64,000 bases of DNA from Bradyrhizobium sp. CB2312. GTDB lineage: Bacteria > Pseudomonadota > Alphaproteobacteria > Rhizobiales > Xanthobacteraceae. The stretch covers positions 1,199,501-1,263,500 of the forward strand of contig NZ_CP121668.1 in NCBI RefSeq assembly GCF_029714425.1, read 5' to 3'. Numbering within the stretch: position 1 is the stretch's first letter; every line of letters begins with the position of its first letter. Below the pieces are notes generated by a model that saw only the letters and a program-made list of their open reading frames with translations, searched no databases and was not told the origin of the DNA. Of the stretch, positions 32,169-40,196 are shown one piece after another. The translations under genes and the position numbers were made by a program.

Positions 32169-33731
32169 GTGAAACAAGAGATCTCCGAAGAGCAGCGCAA
32201 GAGCGGCCTCTTGACGGGCGCCGCGATCGCTTTCCTCCTGCTCGCGCTGCCGCTTGCGGTCTGGCTGGACCTGACCGAGCTGAGCAAGACGGCGCTTCGC
32301 CGGCAGGCCGCCGATCTCAATTCGGTGATCACGAGCGTGCGCAGCTATTACGCCTCCAACGTGGTCGGGCGGATCCTGGCCAATCCCAACGGCACTACCA
32401 GGGTGGTGCACAATTACGAATCCGTTCCGGGCGCGATCCCGATCCCCGCGACATTGTCGCTCGAGCTCGGGCGGGTGATCGGCGCGCAGCAGGAGAACAT
32501 CACCTATCGTTTCGTCTCCGACTTCCCGTTCCAGAACCGCGCCCCGCACCAGCTCGACAAATTCGAGAAGGACGCGCTCGATGCGCTCAGGAAGGACCCC
32601 GAGCAGAAGATCGTCGACACCGAGACCTCGCTGTTCTCCGACAAGGTCCGTCTGGTCGCGCCCGTCACGATGGGCCCGGCCTGCGTCAGCTGCCACAACA
32701 GCCATCCCGAGAGCCCGAAGAAGGACTGGAAGGTCGGGGATATCAGAGGCATCCAGGAAGTCATCATCGCCCAGCCGATCGCGGCCAACATCTTCTCGTT
32801 CAAGTTCCTGCTGGCCTATTTCTTGATCGCCGCCGGCAGCGGCCTCTCGTTCCTCTCACTGCAGCGCCGGCAGGCGAGCCGCATCAAGACTATGAACAAG
32901 GAGCTCGAATCCGCCAACGACTTCCTCGCCTCGCTGTCGATGAAGATCTCGCGCTACATCCCGCCTCAGGTCTACAAGAGCATCTTCTCCGGCCAGAAGG
33001 ACGTCACCATCCACACCGAGCGCAAGAAGCTCACCATCTTCTTCTCCGACATCCAGAACTTCACCGCGACCACCGAGCGGCTTCAGCCTGAATTGCTGAC
33101 CCAGCTGCTCAACGAATATTTCACGGAGATGTCGGCGATCGCGCATGAGCACGGCGGCACCGTCGACAAGTTCATCGGCGATGCCATGCTGATCTTCTTC
33201 GGCGATCCCGAGACCAAGGGCGACCGCGCCGACGCGCAGGCCTGCCTCCAGATGGCCTGGCGCATGCAGCAGCGCCTCGCCGAGCTCAACGCGAAATGGC
33301 GGGCGTCCGGCATCGAGCAGCCGTTCCGCTCGCGCATGGGCATCAATTCCGGCTATTGCAATGTCGGCAATTTCGGCAGCAGCGACCGCATGGACTACAC
33401 CATCATCGGCGCCGAAGCGAACCTCGCCGCGCGCTTGCAATCGATCGCCGAGCCCGGCGGCATCGTGCTGAGCTATGAGACTTTCGCGCTCGTCAGCGAC
33501 ATTGTCCGCGCCCACGCGCTGCCGGCGATCACGATGAAGGGCATCAGCCGCGAGGTGATTCCCTATTCGGTCGACGCGCTCAATGATGCCGCAGCCGAAA
33601 GCAGCGGCATCATCACCGAACGCGCGCCCGGCCTCGAGCTCTATCTCGATCCCGCCGTGGTGAAGTCAGGCGATGCCGCCCGCGTGCGAACGCTGCTGGA
33701 GAACGCGCTCGCCTCGCTGAAGCCGGCGTGA
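32169..33731 (+). CDS. Membrane class III cyclase with periplasmic haem-c sensor (DUF3365/Tll0287-like)
   Basis: 520 residues from a GTG at 32169 with CGGAG 7 bases before. A membrane helix (about 13-33) precedes a periplasmic domain with CVSCH at 172-176 and PESPKKDWKVGDIRG after it: the Tll0287/DUF3365 haem-c sensor type. A second helix lies near 210-235. A HAMP-like coiled linker (TMNKELESANDFLASLSMKI) follows, then SRYIPPQVYKSIFSGQ. The cyclase domain begins near 285 with TIFFSDIQNFTATTERL (metal Asp) and continues with VDKFIGDAMLIFFGDP and IIGAEANLAARLQSIA. It should make cAMP (or cGMP) in response to haem redox state or a gas. It is a single gene. Confidence 0.92.
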   Translation: MKQEISEEQRKSGLLTGAAIAFLLLALPLAVWLDLTELSKTALRRQAADLNSVITSVRSYYASNVVGRILANPNGTTRVVHNYESVPGAIPIPATLSLELGRVIGAQQENITYRFVSDFPFQNRAPHQLDKFEKDALDALRKDPEQKIVDTETSLFSDKVRLVAPVTMGPACVSCHNSHPESPKKDWKVGDIRGIQEVIIAQPIAANIFSFKFLLAYFLIAAGSGLSFLSLQRRQASRIKTMNKELESANDFLASLSMKISRYIPPQVYKSIFSGQKDVTIHTERKKLTIFFSDIQNFTATTERLQPELLTQLLNEYFTEMSAIAHEHGGTVDKFIGDAMLIFFGDPETKGDRADAQACLQMAWRMQQRLAELNAKWRASGIEQPFRSRMGINSGYCNVGNFGSSDRMDYTIIGAEANLAARLQSIAEPGGIVLSYETFALVSDIVRAHALPAITMKGISREVIPYSVDALNDAAAESSGIITERAPGLELYLDPAVVKSGDAARVRTLLENALASLKPA

Positions 33732-33750
33732 GGGGACGATTGACGCGCTG

Positions 33751-33950
33751 CTGATCGAGAGAGTCCCCGTGTGAACCCCTCTCCCTAGCCCTCCCCCGCA
33801 AGGGGGGAGGGAACGCACCTTTGTTGTGACGAATAACTCGACTCAAAACGCGCAAGCGATGAGCCCAGCTCTTGCCGCGTAGCACGCTGAGCTCCCTCCC
33901 CCCTTGCGGGGGAGGGCGGGGGAGAGGGGTAGCCCAGCAAAAGGTGCCTG
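33751..33950. repeat. Long modular repeat (order B then A)
   Basis: Module B starts GAGTCCCCGTGTGAACCCCT (33760) and ends GGGAACGCACC; module A begins near 33892 and ends CCCAGCAAAAGGTG. It lies just after the cyclase gene and just before the binding-protein gene (on its 3' side). Confidence 0.85.
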
Positions 33951-33994
33951 TTGAACGCCGTGCCGTACCAACGCCACCTCCACGCGGGGGCAAT

Positions 33995-35218
33995 TCACCT
34001 CGCCGCGCCCTCCGTGAACGCCGTCTCGATCACGTCGCCAAACGGCTGCCAGGAGCGGCCGTCGAATTGCACCAGCCGCATCTGCCGGATCGGCAGATAG
34101 CTGTCCGCCGAGGTGTTCATCCTGATGTCGGGCAGCGCGACGGAGGGTTGATAGGCCTTCAGCGATGCGGCCTGCCGCATGATGTTCTCGCGCGAGAAAT
34201 CGTCGCCGCATTGCTTCAGCACCTTCGTCAGCGCCTCGGCCGCGGCGTAGCCGTAGACTGCCGCGCTGTTGTTGGTGCTTTCGATCTGATGGTACTTGTC
34301 CATGAAGGCGAACCAGTCCTTCATGCCGGCATCCTCCTTCCAGGCGGGATCGCTCGGATCCTTCAGGAACGCCGCCGAGATCACGCCGGATGAATTTTCG
34401 AGGCCCGCGGGCGCCATCGCATTGGCGATCGAGGCGGAGGCATCGTTCACGATGAAGACCGGGCGCCATTTCATTGACGCCGCCAGCTTGATCACCTTGG
34501 ACGCCGTCGACGGCACGCCGAGAAAGACGAAGATGTCGGCGCCCGCGCGCTTGAGGATCGAGACGTGGCCGTCGAGATGCTCGTCATTGATGTCGAAGGC
34601 GATGTCGACGAGGACCTGACGGTTCAGATCGCCGAGCCCTTCCTGGATGCCCTTGTACAGCATGCGCCCGAACTGATCGTTCTGCCAGAGCACCACGATC
34701 TTCTTCCGGGGGTAGTAGGCCTGGATGTAGTTGGCGTAGATGCGCCCCTCGGAGCGGAACGACGGCTGCCAGCCCATGGTCCAGGGAAATGCCTTGGCCT
34801 GGCTCAGCTCCTCGTCGCCGGAGGCGACGAACAGCTGCGGGATTTTCTTCTCGTTCAGATACCAGCGCGTGGCGATATTGCCGGGCGTACCGAACGAGCC
34901 GAACATCAGCTGCACGCCGTCCTTCTCGACTAGGTTGCGGGTCAGGTCCAGCGCGGTCGCCGGATCGGAATTGTCATCGCGCGTGATGAAGCGGATCTTG
35001 CGGCCGTTGATCCCGCCGCGCGCATTGACCATGTCGAAATAGGCGGCCTCCGCGGTGCCGATCGCGCCGAACTCCGAGAGCGGCCCCGAATACGGCATGA
35101 CATTGCCGATGCGGATTTCCTTGTCGGTCGCGGGTTGTTCGGTGTGTTGCTGCGACATCGCCCCGAGCGAGGCGAAAGCAATCATCGAAACGAACAGCAG
35201 TCTGCCGGTGACGCGCAT
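33995..35218 (-). CDS. ABC transporter substrate-binding protein (LivJ / branched-chain amino-acid type)
   Basis: 407 residues from the ATG at 35218. A signal peptide (RLLFVSMIAFASLGAMS) gives a periplasmic protein. The mature part is the type I bilobed receptor: IRIGNVMPYSGPLSEFGAIG, YFDMVNARGGINGRKIRFIT, FGTPGNIATRWYLNEKKIPQ, and a second lobe with FVFLGVPSTASKVIKLAASM and NSAAVYGYAAAEALTKVL. Family members bind branched-chain amino acids, amides or aromatic acids. No permease or ATPase genes adjoin. It is bounded on both sides by copies of the same long repeat. Confidence 0.93.
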   Translation of the reverse strand: MRVTGRLLFVSMIAFASLGAMSQQHTEQPATDKEIRIGNVMPYSGPLSEFGAIGTAEAAYFDMVNARGGINGRKIRFITRDDNSDPATALDLTRNLVEKDGVQLMFGSFGTPGNIATRWYLNEKKIPQLFVASGDEELSQAKAFPWTMGWQPSFRSEGRIYANYIQAYYPRKKIVVLWQNDQFGRMLYKGIQEGLGDLNRQVLVDIAFDINDEHLDGHVSILKRAGADIFVFLGVPSTASKVIKLAASMKWRPVFIVNDASASIANAMAPAGLENSSGVISAAFLKDPSDPAWKEDAGMKDWFAFMDKYHQIESTNNSAAVYGYAAAEALTKVLKQCGDDFSRENIMRQAASLKAYQPSVALPDIRMNTSADSYLPIRQMRLVQFDGRSWQPFGDVIETAFTEGAAR

Positions 35219-35397
35219 GTTCGACACCTTGTCGTTGGCCCCCAACGAGGTCGGCCCGATCCGCTCCAAGGCCGCTTGATCTAGGTCAAGCGTTTGGCAT
35301 TCCTATGGCCGGGCAGCCCGCTTCAATGCGACGCATGGTCCTGAAGCGAAACGGCAGGCGTGTTGACGCGCCGCTCTGGCGACGTGTCGATTCCGCA

Positions 35398-35608
35398 ATC
35401 GAGAGAGTCCCCGTGTGGCGCCCCTCTCCCTAACCCTCCCCCGCAAGGGGGAGGGAACGCACCTGTGCTTGTGGTTGGGGGGCGGAGGCCGCAAGCCGCA
35501 TTGAGTTTTCGCTTCGAGTCTTAAAACCGGCTGTCGCCGTGCGGCACACTGCGCTCCCTCCCCCCTTGCGGGGGAGGGCGGGGAGAGGGGTGGCCCAGCA
35601 AAAGGTGC
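35398..35608. repeat. Long modular repeat (order B then A)
   Basis: Module B from about 35403 (GAGTCCCCGTGTGGCGCCCC) and module A from about 35552, ending CCCAGCAAAAGGTGCG. With the copy at 33751-33950 it brackets the binding-protein gene. It fills most of the 413-base gap between that gene and the esterase-like gene. Confidence 0.85.
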
Positions 35609-35631
35609 GAGTGGATGGTCCGAGCGCAACC

Positions 35632-36561
35632 CTACGGCAGCCCGCGTGCCTCGAGCTGATGCACCAGCAGCAGCGTCGGCTCGGCGAGACTGTCGCCCGA
35701 ACCATCGAGCCCGAACGCGGCGGCGATGCCGGCGCGGCTGCGCAGCAGCGCACTGCGCGGACAGTGGCCGGCGCCGCAGAGCGTCTTTTTCAGCGTCTCG
35801 CCTTGCGCGACCAGATTGGCCGCATCGTCCGCGGCCCAGGCCAGCACGATCGGCACATCGACATTGAGGATCCCGGGGTAGACCGACCGCTTGTCGTACT
35901 GGGCGGCGTCGGAGCCGAGATAGGCCTTCACGCTGTCGCTCGGGTCCTTGCCGGCGCGGTAGATCCCGGACACCAGCACCACGGCGGCGACCTCGGCGCG
36001 ATCGGTCTGGAGCTCGGGATGTGCCAGCAGCGTCGCGACATGGAAGGCGCCGGCGCCGTAGCCCACCGCGACGATCTCGCGGGCATCGCCATTGAACAGA
36101 TCGATATTGCCGTGGACCCAGGACAGCGCCGCCGCCACGTCCGTGGCGCCGACCGGCCAGGCCGCCGACGGCGCCAGCCGATAATTGACTCGCACCCCGA
36201 TCATGTCGTTGCGCGCGGCAAAGCACATGGCCTGGTCCTGGATCTCGCGCGACAGGTCCGGCGCCGCGCGGTCGCCGGTGAAGGTGTCGCCGGTCACGAA
36301 CACCAGCACCGGCCGCGGCGTCGTCGCCTTGGTCGTGCTGGCGGCGACGTCGAGCACGTTGGCTTCGCTCTCGCCATAGCGCAGGCCGCGCGAGAAGGTG
36401 ACATCCTCGCACAGCCGAGCGGTGCCGCCGGCGGTCGTGTCGGAATCGGTGAGGCCTGTCAGGACGAGATCGGACGGGGGAAGCAGCCGCGCAGGCATCG
36501 GGCCATGCGCGGAGGCGGTCGTGACGGTCAGAAGCAGGAATAATGCGAGATAATTCTTCAT
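35632..36561 (-). CDS. Esterase-like alpha/beta hydrolase lacking the nucleophile serine
   Basis: 309 residues from the ATG at 36561. A signal peptide (MKNYLALFLLLTVTTASAHG) predicts a periplasmic protein. The layout follows the BD-FAE/lipase subgroup: VLVFVTGDTFTGDRAAPD in place of the HGG oxyanion region, MIGVRVNYRLAPSAAWPVGA, DVAAALSWVHGNIDLFNGD, then the elbow position. The elbow reads GYGAG instead of GxSxG; the codon at the nucleophile is GGC, so Ser is replaced by Gly. The acid (AWAADDAANL) is plausible, and the C-terminal His may be in GAGHCPRS. It is probably catalytically inactive or uses another residue; a binding role is inference. Confidence 0.82.
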   Translation of the reverse strand: MKNYLALFLLLTVTTASAHGPMPARLLPPSDLVLTGLTDSDTTAGGTARLCEDVTFSRGLRYGESEANVLDVAASTTKATTPRPVLVFVTGDTFTGDRAAPDLSREIQDQAMCFAARNDMIGVRVNYRLAPSAAWPVGATDVAAALSWVHGNIDLFNGDAREIVAVGYGAGAFHVATLLAHPELQTDRAEVAAVVLVSGIYRAGKDPSDSVKAYLGSDAAQYDKRSVYPGILNVDVPIVLAWAADDAANLVAQGETLKKTLCGAGHCPRSALLRSRAGIAAAFGLDGSGDSLAEPTLLLVHQLEARGLP

Positions 36562-36683
36562 ATTGGTGCCGGCCTTGCGCGCCTCATCATGGGTCGCCGG
36601 TTTGGCCTGTCTTTTCAATTCGCCTTATTAGTTAGCTGGGCTTGAGGCGATTTCGCGGCGGCGTGGCTGGTTCTCGGGCGCGC

Positions 36684-37178
36684 TCAATTCCCCGGCTGGA
36701 ACGTGCAGTCCGCCCCGCTGCCGTCCTTCCGCCTGATCGCGTTGGGGTCGATCGTGCAGCTCAGCTTGCTCAGGCTCTCGAAATTCGATCCGGCCGCACC
36801 GTCAGGCGGAATGCCCGCCAGCGCTTCCGTGGCGAAGATCTCGTTGGCGGTGGAGCCGTTCACGGTCTTGGTCTTCTTGCCGAAGCTCACCTCGCAGTTG
36901 CGGACGGTGATATCGACATTGCCGGTGCGGCAGACGATCTTGTCCGCCGTCACCACGATCGGCTTCTTGTAGGGAATGTCGGCATTGGCGGCGAACAGCA
37001 TCGCCACCGCCTTCTTCTCGGGCCCCGTCAGGTCCGGCGACAGCGGTGCGATCACGCCCGCGAGCGCCAGCGCCGTCGCGCCCGAGACTTTTGCAGGCGC
37101 GGCGCCTGAGGCGCCGGTGGCACCTTGCGCGCAGGCGGCAACGAGGCCGCAGGCGAGGATCGATCGAACGGATTTCAT
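36684..37178 (-). CDS. Possible lipoprotein, hypothetical
   Basis: 164 residues from the ATG at 37178. The N-terminus MKSVRSILACGLVAACAQGA has a lipobox-like VAAC near 13-16, so it may be a lipoprotein. An Ala/Gly/Pro-rich linker follows. The C-terminal part (about 65-164) has DIPYKKPIVVTADKIVCRTG, VDITVRNCEVSFGKKTKTVN and TANEIFATEALAGIPPDGAA, with four cysteines in the mature region that could form two disulfides. I do not recognise a family. It lies upstream of the convergent repeat region and downstream of the DUF3606 gene on the same strand, 23 bp away, so the two may be cotranscribed. Confidence 0.65.
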   Translation of the reverse strand: MKSVRSILACGLVAACAQGATGASGAAPAKVSGATALALAGVIAPLSPDLTGPEKKAVAMLFAANADIPYKKPIVVTADKIVCRTGNVDITVRNCEVSFGKKTKTVNGSTANEIFATEALAGIPPDGAAGSNFESLSKLSCTIDPNAIRRKDGSGADCTFQPGN

Positions 37179-37201
37179 CTTTGCTCCACCGACCTGGCGT
37201 T

Positions 37202-37618
37202 TCAGGCGGCTTTCTTGCGCGTAGCAGCCTTCTTGGCGGCTTTCTTCACGGTCTTCTTGGCTTTTTTCTTCTTCGCCGCCTTCTGCGCCGCGAGATAGGC
37301 CTCGACCTTCTTGGATGAATGGCCGGCTGCGCCTACCACGAGCCTCAGCTTGGCCGGGGTGATCTTGAACTTCTTCGACCAGTAGCGAACCTCGTAGGGC
37401 TCGCTGAGGGCGATCCGGCTCTTGTCGGCGGCGCGGTGCTTCTGGAGCTTGATGTACTCCTCGACCTTCCTGGCGGAATGGCCGACCTTCTCGACGGCGT
37501 ATTTCAGCTTGGCCGGCGTCACCTTGAACTTCTTCGACCAGTAGGCGACTTCGTATTTCTCGGTGAGCGCGATCAGCGCCCGATCGGCTCCGCCGCGCTT
37601 CGCCTTGTTGTCGGCCAT
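37202..37618 (-). CDS. Tandem DUF3606 protein with histone-H1-like lysine tail
   Basis: 138 residues. Two copies of one 45-residue unit follow each other: residues about 13-57 (RALIALTEKYEVAYWSKKFK, then VTPAKLKYAVEKVGHSARKV) and 67-112 (SRIALSEPYEVRYWSKKFKI, then TPAKLRLVVGAAGHSSKKVE). Each copy resembles the short rhizobial DUF3606. The last 25 residues are nearly all Lys and Ala (AAKKKKAKKTVKKAAKKAAT), like bacterial histone-H1/AlgP-type tails, which bind DNA. Most DUF3606 proteins are single-unit and about 60 residues. Function unknown; nucleoid or nucleic-acid binding is inferred from charge. Confidence 0.8.
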   Translation of the reverse strand: MADNKAKRGGADRALIALTEKYEVAYWSKKFKVTPAKLKYAVEKVGHSARKVEEYIKLQKHRAADKSRIALSEPYEVRYWSKKFKITPAKLRLVVGAAGHSSKKVEAYLAAQKAAKKKKAKKTVKKAAKKAATRKKAA

Positions 37619-37821
37619 GCTTCCCTCCTGCCCTGGATGGCATCCAGTCTAGCATGCAACCGGATTTGGAAGGCAAGATGCCAATCCCGCATCGAATGCG
37701 CGGCCCGGCCGTTTAGCACCGATGTGTCAGCCGTTTGTCGCGCGTGACCCCCGCTTCAAGCCGGCCGAGGCTTGCTACTGTGCATGGGGTTGTTTTCGCA
37801 GTTTTTGTTTGGGCCGACCTG

Positions 37822-38391
37822 TCACGCCCGCTTCATGGTCCGGAAGGTGATGGAATAGCGGCGTGCCTCGACCGGCGGGATGCTGTGCTCCCATTGCGAG
37901 CGCGCCTCGCCGTCCATCATGTAGAGCGAGCGCGGCAGGGCCTCGAGCGTATGGCGCTGCCATTTGTCGCCGCTGCGGCGGCGGAAGCGGAATTTGCAAG
38001 GCGAGCCCAGCGACAGGCCGAGCACCTTGTCGAAATGCGGCTTGTCGCGATGCCAGCCGATGCCGACGCCGGCCTCGTACTCGGTGCACAGCACCTGCCG
38101 CACGCTGCCCTCAGTGAGGCCGGCCCATGCCTCGACCCGGCGCGCGACCGGCAGCACCCACACGGGGATCGGCTCGGACTCGGCGAGCCGTTGCAGCGTG
38201 TAGTCGTAGCGGTAGCCGAACGAGGCCACCCGGCGGTTGCCCTCGAAGGCGCCGAACTGGAAGCGCTGGAGCGGCAATGCTGCGATGCGGCCGATCAGCT
38301 CCTGCTCAGCGGCGGCATCGATAAAATTCTCCGCATAGCGAAGCCCGGCGGGACCGCTGTCCGGATTGGTGAACAAACCAAGCTGCGTCAT
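37822..38391 (-). CDS. alkB: AlkB-type 2-oxoglutarate/Fe(II)-dependent DNA/RNA demethylase
   Basis: 189 residues. It removes alkyl groups from N1-adenine and N3-cytosine by oxidation. The iron ligands are His114 and Asp116 (GWHRDKPHF) and His169 (WEHSIPPVEARRYSITF); Arg178/Arg184 bind 2-oxoglutarate. SFGYRYDY near 58-63 and YEAGVGIGWHRD fit the nucleotide-recognition lid and barrel of the AlkB group closer to plant/animal ALKBH homologues than to the E. coli protein. It stands alone; no ada gene is next to it. Confidence 0.93.
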   Translation of the reverse strand: MTQLGLFTNPDSGPAGLRYAENFIDAAAEQELIGRIAALPLQRFQFGAFEGNRRVASFGYRYDYTLQRLAESEPIPVWVLPVARRVEAWAGLTEGSVRQVLCTEYEAGVGIGWHRDKPHFDKVLGLSLGSPCKFRFRRRSGDKWQRHTLEALPRSLYMMDGEARSQWEHSIPPVEARRYSITFRTMKRA

Positions 38392-38472
38392 TTCCTCGCA
38401 TTTCCGTGATGGAACCTAATGGCGGCTGATGCGACTTATCTATTGACGCGGGAAGTAACGTGCGAGGCTGTC

Positions 38473-38613
38473 ATGGCAGAGAAGCATACCGCCGATCCAG
38501 CAGAGATCATGCGGGCCACCGGTCATCCCGAGCTGGAATACGCCGCCGGCTGGACCATCGCCGGTCTCGTCACCATCGGCACCATCGTCGCGGCCTGGGT
38601 GTTCGCGATCTAG
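38473..38613 (+). CDS. Small single-pass membrane protein, hypothetical
   Basis: 46 residues from the ATG at 38473 (GAGG 5 bases before). A polar N-terminal half (MAEKHTADPAEIMRATGHPE) is followed by a membrane helix (WTIAGLVTIGTIVAAWVFAI). Its end overlaps the end of the convergent histidine kinase gene by 4 bases. The clear two-part design and the ribosome-binding site support a real gene. I do not recognise a family. Confidence 0.55.
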   Translation: MAEKHTADPAEIMRATGHPELEYAAGWTIAGLVTIGTIVAAWVFAI

Positions 38614-40196
38614 GCGATTGGAAACTGAAGCTCGAAGGCCGCCCCTTGGTCCGTCGGCTTGAGCCTGATCGAGCCACCATGGCTCGCCATCACCGCGCGC
38701 GCGATGGCGAGGCCCATCCCGGTACCGCCTTGGTCCCGCCGGGTGGTGAAGAACGCATCAAAAATCCTGTCGCGGTTCGGCGCCGAGATCGGCTCGCCGT
38801 CATTGCTGACCGTCACAAGCAGGGTCGTCCGTGCGTCCACCGCCTCCAGCCGGATTGTCCCCGCCTTGTGCCGCACCGCGTTATCGGTGAGATGCGACAA
38901 TACGATCAGCGCCTTCTCTGACGACATCCCGATCGCCCGGTCGAGGCTGCCGCTGGCTTCGATGCAGCTTGCCGGAAACCGGCTTTTGAGGTCGGCGATC
39001 ACGGGCGCCAGCTCCGTCCGCTCGTTCTGCGGCAGGCTCTCGGCCCGCGCCAGCTCGCGCAGCCGCTGCGCCATTGCTTCGAGCCGCTGGGTGTCGGACA
39101 GGATGTTGGCGATGAACGTCTTCTGCTCGGCCGGCGTCAGGCTGCCCGCCTTGCCTTGAACCGAATCCTGCAACAGCTCGGCCGCGCCCTTGATCGAGGT
39201 CAGCGGCGATTTCAGCTCATGGGTGAGATGGGCCGAGAACGTCGCGATGTAGTCGGAGCGCCTGGCGAGCTGCTCTGCCATGCCGAGGAAGCTGTGCGAG
39301 AGCTGGGCGAACTCGCGGGTGCCATAGTGCCGCAGCGGCCGAAATGCCTCGCGGTCGCCGCGGCCAATTCTGGCGGCACGGTCGATCAATTCGCGCATCG
39401 GCAGCGTGATGGTGCGGGAGAACACGAGGCCGATCGCGATCGTGCCGAGGATCACCGCGAGCCCGGCCAGCACGAACTTTGCCCGCTCCTGGTAGAGGTG
39501 ATCGAAGATGTTGCTCGGCGTACGCGTGGTGTAGATCACTCCGGCGACGCGGTTATTTACGATCACGGGCATTGCCGAGAACACGTGAACGCCGAGGCCG
39601 CGGCTGAAGGAATAGATCGGTGGCGGCGGCTTGTCCGGCACGCGGTTGCGCAGGGTGGCGCGGTACTGCCCGTGCAGCGCGTCCGCGACCTCCTCGATAT
39701 GGGCGAGCGACTGCCCGACCTCGTAGCGCCCGGCGATCACGACGCCCTGCGGATCGAGGATGCGAAAGCCCGCCAGCGTCACCTTCTGCGTCTCGCGGAT
39801 GATCGGCGTCATCCTCGCGCCGATCTCGACGTAAGCGGGCTGAGCCGGCTGGGATGCAGGCAGCGCATCCGGCCGCCGCCTGAGCAGATCGTTGGCGGTG
39901 AGGTCGAGCGCGGGGCGGATCGGGGTGACCGGGTCGCCGGGGTCAGGCAGCATGTTCGGCGGCACCTCGGCGCCGAGCACCAGGCCGCTGCCAAGCCTCG
40001 CCGTAACCTCCTGCGCATAGATCGTTGCCAGCACGCGGCTCTGCGCGATCAGCTCGGCCTGGGTCTGGCGGATCAGCTGGTTGTCGTAGAGGCGGAAGAA
40101 GAACAGGCCGACCAGCGGCAGCACGCCGACCGTCGCCAGCACCGTGAAGATCACGAGGGTGAGCGATGGCCGCCATTTGTCGGGCGCCGCGCTCAT
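38610..40196 (-). CDS. Sensor histidine kinase (CreC-like layout)
   Basis: 528 residues from the ATG at 40196. First membrane helix about 13-33 (LVIFTVLATVGVLPLVGLFF), periplasmic sensor domain to about 240 (AGFRILDPQGVVIAGRYEVG, then GVHVFSAMPVIVNNRVAGVI), second helix about 245-265, HAMP (SRTITLPMRELIDRAARIGR). The HisKA domain has the phosphoacceptor His326 in SAHLTHELKSPLTSIKG. The ATPase has the N box SHLTDNAVRHKAGTI and the G box GGTGMGLAIAR. Its start overlaps the stop of the response-regulator gene (ATGA), so they are translationally coupled. The operon order is DUF4173 protein, regulator, kinase. Confidence 0.93.
   Translation of the reverse strand: MSAAPDKWRPSLTLVIFTVLATVGVLPLVGLFFFRLYDNQLIRQTQAELIAQSRVLATIYAQEVTARLGSGLVLGAEVPPNMLPDPGDPVTPIRPALDLTANDLLRRRPDALPASQPAQPAYVEIGARMTPIIRETQKVTLAGFRILDPQGVVIAGRYEVGQSLAHIEEVADALHGQYRATLRNRVPDKPPPPIYSFSRGLGVHVFSAMPVIVNNRVAGVIYTTRTPSNIFDHLYQERAKFVLAGLAVILGTIAIGLVFSRTITLPMRELIDRAARIGRGDREAFRPLRHYGTREFAQLSHSFLGMAEQLARRSDYIATFSAHLTHELKSPLTSIKGAAELLQDSVQGKAGSLTPAEQKTFIANILSDTQRLEAMAQRLRELARAESLPQNERTELAPVIADLKSRFPASCIEASGSLDRAIGMSSEKALIVLSHLTDNAVRHKAGTIRLEAVDARTTLLVTVSNDGEPISAPNRDRIFDAFFTTRRDQGGTGMGLAIARAVMASHGGSIRLKPTDQGAAFELQFPIA

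Noticed and set aside
36684..37676. 330-codon reverse frame joining the DUF3606 region and the lipoprotein-like gene
   Set aside because: The first half is a shifted reading of the DUF3606 gene; the real gene starts at 37178.
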